A DNA stretch of 60,000 nt from Tubulanus polymorphus (taxonomy: Eukaryota; Nemertea; Palaeonemertea; Tubulaniformes; Tubulanidae). The translations under genes and the position numbers were made by a program. Where the stretch lies: positions 20,963,110-21,023,109 of the forward strand of contig NC_134030.1 of the NCBI RefSeq assembly GCF_964204645.1, written 5' to 3'. This document shows, piece after piece, positions 58,508 to 60,000 of this stretch. Each line of letters opens with the position of its first letter. Within the stretch, counting starts at the first letter, position 1. Below the pieces are notes generated by a model that was not told where the DNA came from, searched no databases, and saw nothing but the letters and a program-made list of their open reading frames with translations.

Positions 58508-58702
58508 CCTCACCTCATCGCTGTTCCTGGTATACACGAACTTTTCAAAATAACTTTTCAATTGTAAATATAACTAGTTATTGTATGACTAGCAACTGTT
58601 ATTGTATAACTGCAAACTGTTTATTTTGTATGTATCCTGTGCTCGCAAAAAATGTACAATTTTCTGGAGCAATAAATTTAAATCTAATCTAAAATCTAAT
58701 CT

Positions 58703-58876
58703 ACGTAAGGTGGCGGCCACTAATTAGCACCTCGGCCATATTAGCTGCAACGAAAATCAAGATTACCCAATTATCTACAAAGGAACTGCGTAACCTATAA
58801 ACTTAGTAAATCATGAATGATATTTTGAGATATCCTTTTAATTATCTAGAATTGTCAAACGAAAGAAGATTAACAT
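58703..58876. other. Spacer after the LINE
   Basis: Continuation of the C-D type spacer (matches 33849-34030), including GCAACGAAAATCAAGATTAC. No gene. Confidence 0.6.
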
Positions 58877-59284
58877 CACCGTTTTGAAACACTCTGTACA
58901 CACGCGTAGAGCATCTGCGATAATTCAGAAACCACCCGAACGATGAGAAAATATTCCGGGTATTTCTAAAATATGATTGGACACAGAAATCACCACGCGT
59001 TATGAAACTGAGAATTGCTGCACAGATCGATGGTAATTACTGGGATGTTGATCGTTTGAGTCAGAGCCAACACTAATGACAGAACGAGTAAAAATATCAT
59101 ATGCGATTTCGACAAAATATCAGCGGTTGAAAATAATTGCTGGATCTTTAAATTGCTGAGTGAAGCAAGTACTGAATTTCACGAGTAAGAAATGTAAAAT
59201 TCTACATCATTTATGAATGGAACTTGAAGATCTGTGGACAACCGATCAGAATTTGAATAGTGAAGGAATTTCATTCATGGGCTG
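58877..59284 (+). promoter_or_regulatory. Conserved upstream block of receptor F (putative promoter/5'UTR)
   Basis: Same block as in the other genes, with ATTGG near 58977 and the upstream ORF ATG GGC TGA at 59277-59285. Confidence 0.5.
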
Positions 59285-60000
59285 ATGGATCGACTGAGAG
59301 CGCTGTTTATAGCGTCGCTGATCGTCTGGCGAGTTAACATCGCACACGCTGATCTGTCTGACTCTGTGACGGTCAGTTCGTCTTGTAACAACACTTGGTA
59401 CCCCGTCGATTCTACGTCCGGTTACATCGTTTCACCGAATTACCCGTCGTTGACGCGCGGTGTTGAATGTCGTTGGTTCGTCAACAGCTCTTTACCGGGA
59501 ACTTTCAACATCAAACTATACTACGACATCGAGCCGTCGATATTCTGTAGTGATAACTACCTTCTCGTCGGTGAGTCCGATAACAGATTCTGCGGTGAAG
59601 GAAAACATGAAATCCGCCGTAACGATTCGATCTCGTTGATGTTTAGAAGTAACGTCGATGGTGCGCGGGGTAGTCGGGTTTATGTCACATATCGTTTTGA
59701 ACGAAGCCGATTGAGAATCAGTCACAACTGCCTGAGGTTCGGTTTTCGATTGAATGAAATGAAAACATCGACTGGATACAAATTCGCGATGTTACTACTT
59801 TCCAGATGTCGGATATTCCTAGAATGGGACGCCCTCTCGGATGGTTCAGCGATGAATTTGACGTTTTCAGATTTCGACCTAAAACTGAGGTTTAGTTGGA
59901 TTTATGTCGATCCAGCTTCGACTTTTCGAATCTATGGTGGTCGGAACACCAGAAGTAAACCGATAGCGCATATTGGTGAACAACGTGGACATCCACCTTC
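59285..60000 (+). CDS. Receptor F, 5' part of exon 1 (runs off the window)
   Basis: Starts at the ATG aligned with the paralogues and stays open to the last base. Signal peptide and CUB 1 (SPNYPSLT, ECRW, CGEGK) are nearly identical to D. The following CUB-like unit (from about 59720) is again different (NCLRFGFRLNEMKTSTGYKF, then LRFSWIYVDPASTF). The rest of the gene lies outside the window. By analogy it would be another CUB/lectin/LDLa/LRR/7TM receptor, but only the CUB region can be seen here. Confidence 0.85.
   Translation, partial: MDRLRALFIASLIVWRVNIAHADLSDSVTVSSSCNNTWYPVDSTSGYIVSPNYPSLTRGVECRWFVNSSLPGTFNIKLYYDIEPSIFCSDNYLLVGESDNRFCGEGKHEIRRNDSISLMFRSNVDGARGSRVYVTYRFERSRLRISHNCLRFGFRLNEMKTSTGYKFAMLLLSRCRIFLEWDALSDGSAMNLTFSDFDLKLRFSWIYVDPASTFRIYGGRNTRSKPIAHIGEQRGHPP

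Larger units (their letters stand above)
53794..58702 (+). mobile_element. 4.9-kb non-LTR retrotransposon (LINE), slightly 5'-truncated
   Basis: The C-D spacer gives the empty site (AACCCAGGGTTACGTAAGG near 33848). Here the left part ends at CCCAG and the right part resumes at TACGTAAGG. The element carries an ORF1 and an endonuclease-RT ORF2 and ends in short repeats of AAATCTAATCT. The ORF1 frame is already open at the left junction (DLVSDFESF before the first ATG), so the copy is probably truncated inside ORF1. The clade looks jockey/I-like, with a C-terminal Cys/His motif and no RNase H that I can see. It is present in E-F only, so it is younger than the duplications. Confidence 0.85.

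Noticed and set aside
1-60000. tRNA, rRNA or bacterial operon features
   Set aside because: None seen; the gene structure is intron-bearing and eukaryotic throughout.

Overview
This is an animal nuclear genome window, AT-rich, with spliceosomal introns and several eukaryotic retroelements. The closest family I recognise is the LDLa-LRR-7TM receptor group (type C LGRs: relaxin receptors and the snail receptor GRL101). With GIY-YIG Penelope-like elements and jockey/I-like LINEs, this suggests a marine invertebrate, most likely a lophotrochozoan. The phylum cannot be fixed from sequence alone.

The window is a head-to-tail tandem array of one receptor family, all on the + strand. It holds receptor A (3' exon only, 1-3123), B (8716-15211), C (20818-29107), D (34438-40525), E (43104-49491) and F (5' end only, 59285-60000). 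Each complete gene has three coding exons with phase-0 junctions and encodes about 1915-1925 residues. The predicted order is signal peptide, CUB and CUB-like domains, C-type lectin domain, second lectin-like domain, six LDLa modules, LRRs, cysteine-rich hinge, and a rhodopsin-class 7TM domain ending in a very short tail. The large extracellular region would be the ligand sensor and the 7TM domain the signalling output. Lectin/CUB sensing, for example of glycans or microbes, is inference.

There are two kinds of spacer. A-B and B-C are near-identical and carry an antisense Penelope-like element and several MITEs; they come from a roughly 12.1 kb segmental duplication. C-D, D-E and E-F share a different 3' flank with a TTAA-bounded piggyBac-like MITE. 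C-D and E-F also carry a 109-bp minisatellite (20 and 16 units), which D-E lacks. E-F additionally contains a 4.9 kb LINE. Receptor C has an antisense LINE fragment in intron 1, and receptor B has a 168-bp near-perfect palindrome in intron 1. A conserved block of about 400 bp precedes every first exon and is the best promoter/5'UTR candidate.

The paralogues differ mainly in patches of the N-terminal ectodomain, while the LDLa-LRR-7TM part stays nearly constant. C is a mosaic of B-like and D/E-like sequence, so duplication with gene conversion appears to be shuffling recognition domains onto one signalling module.
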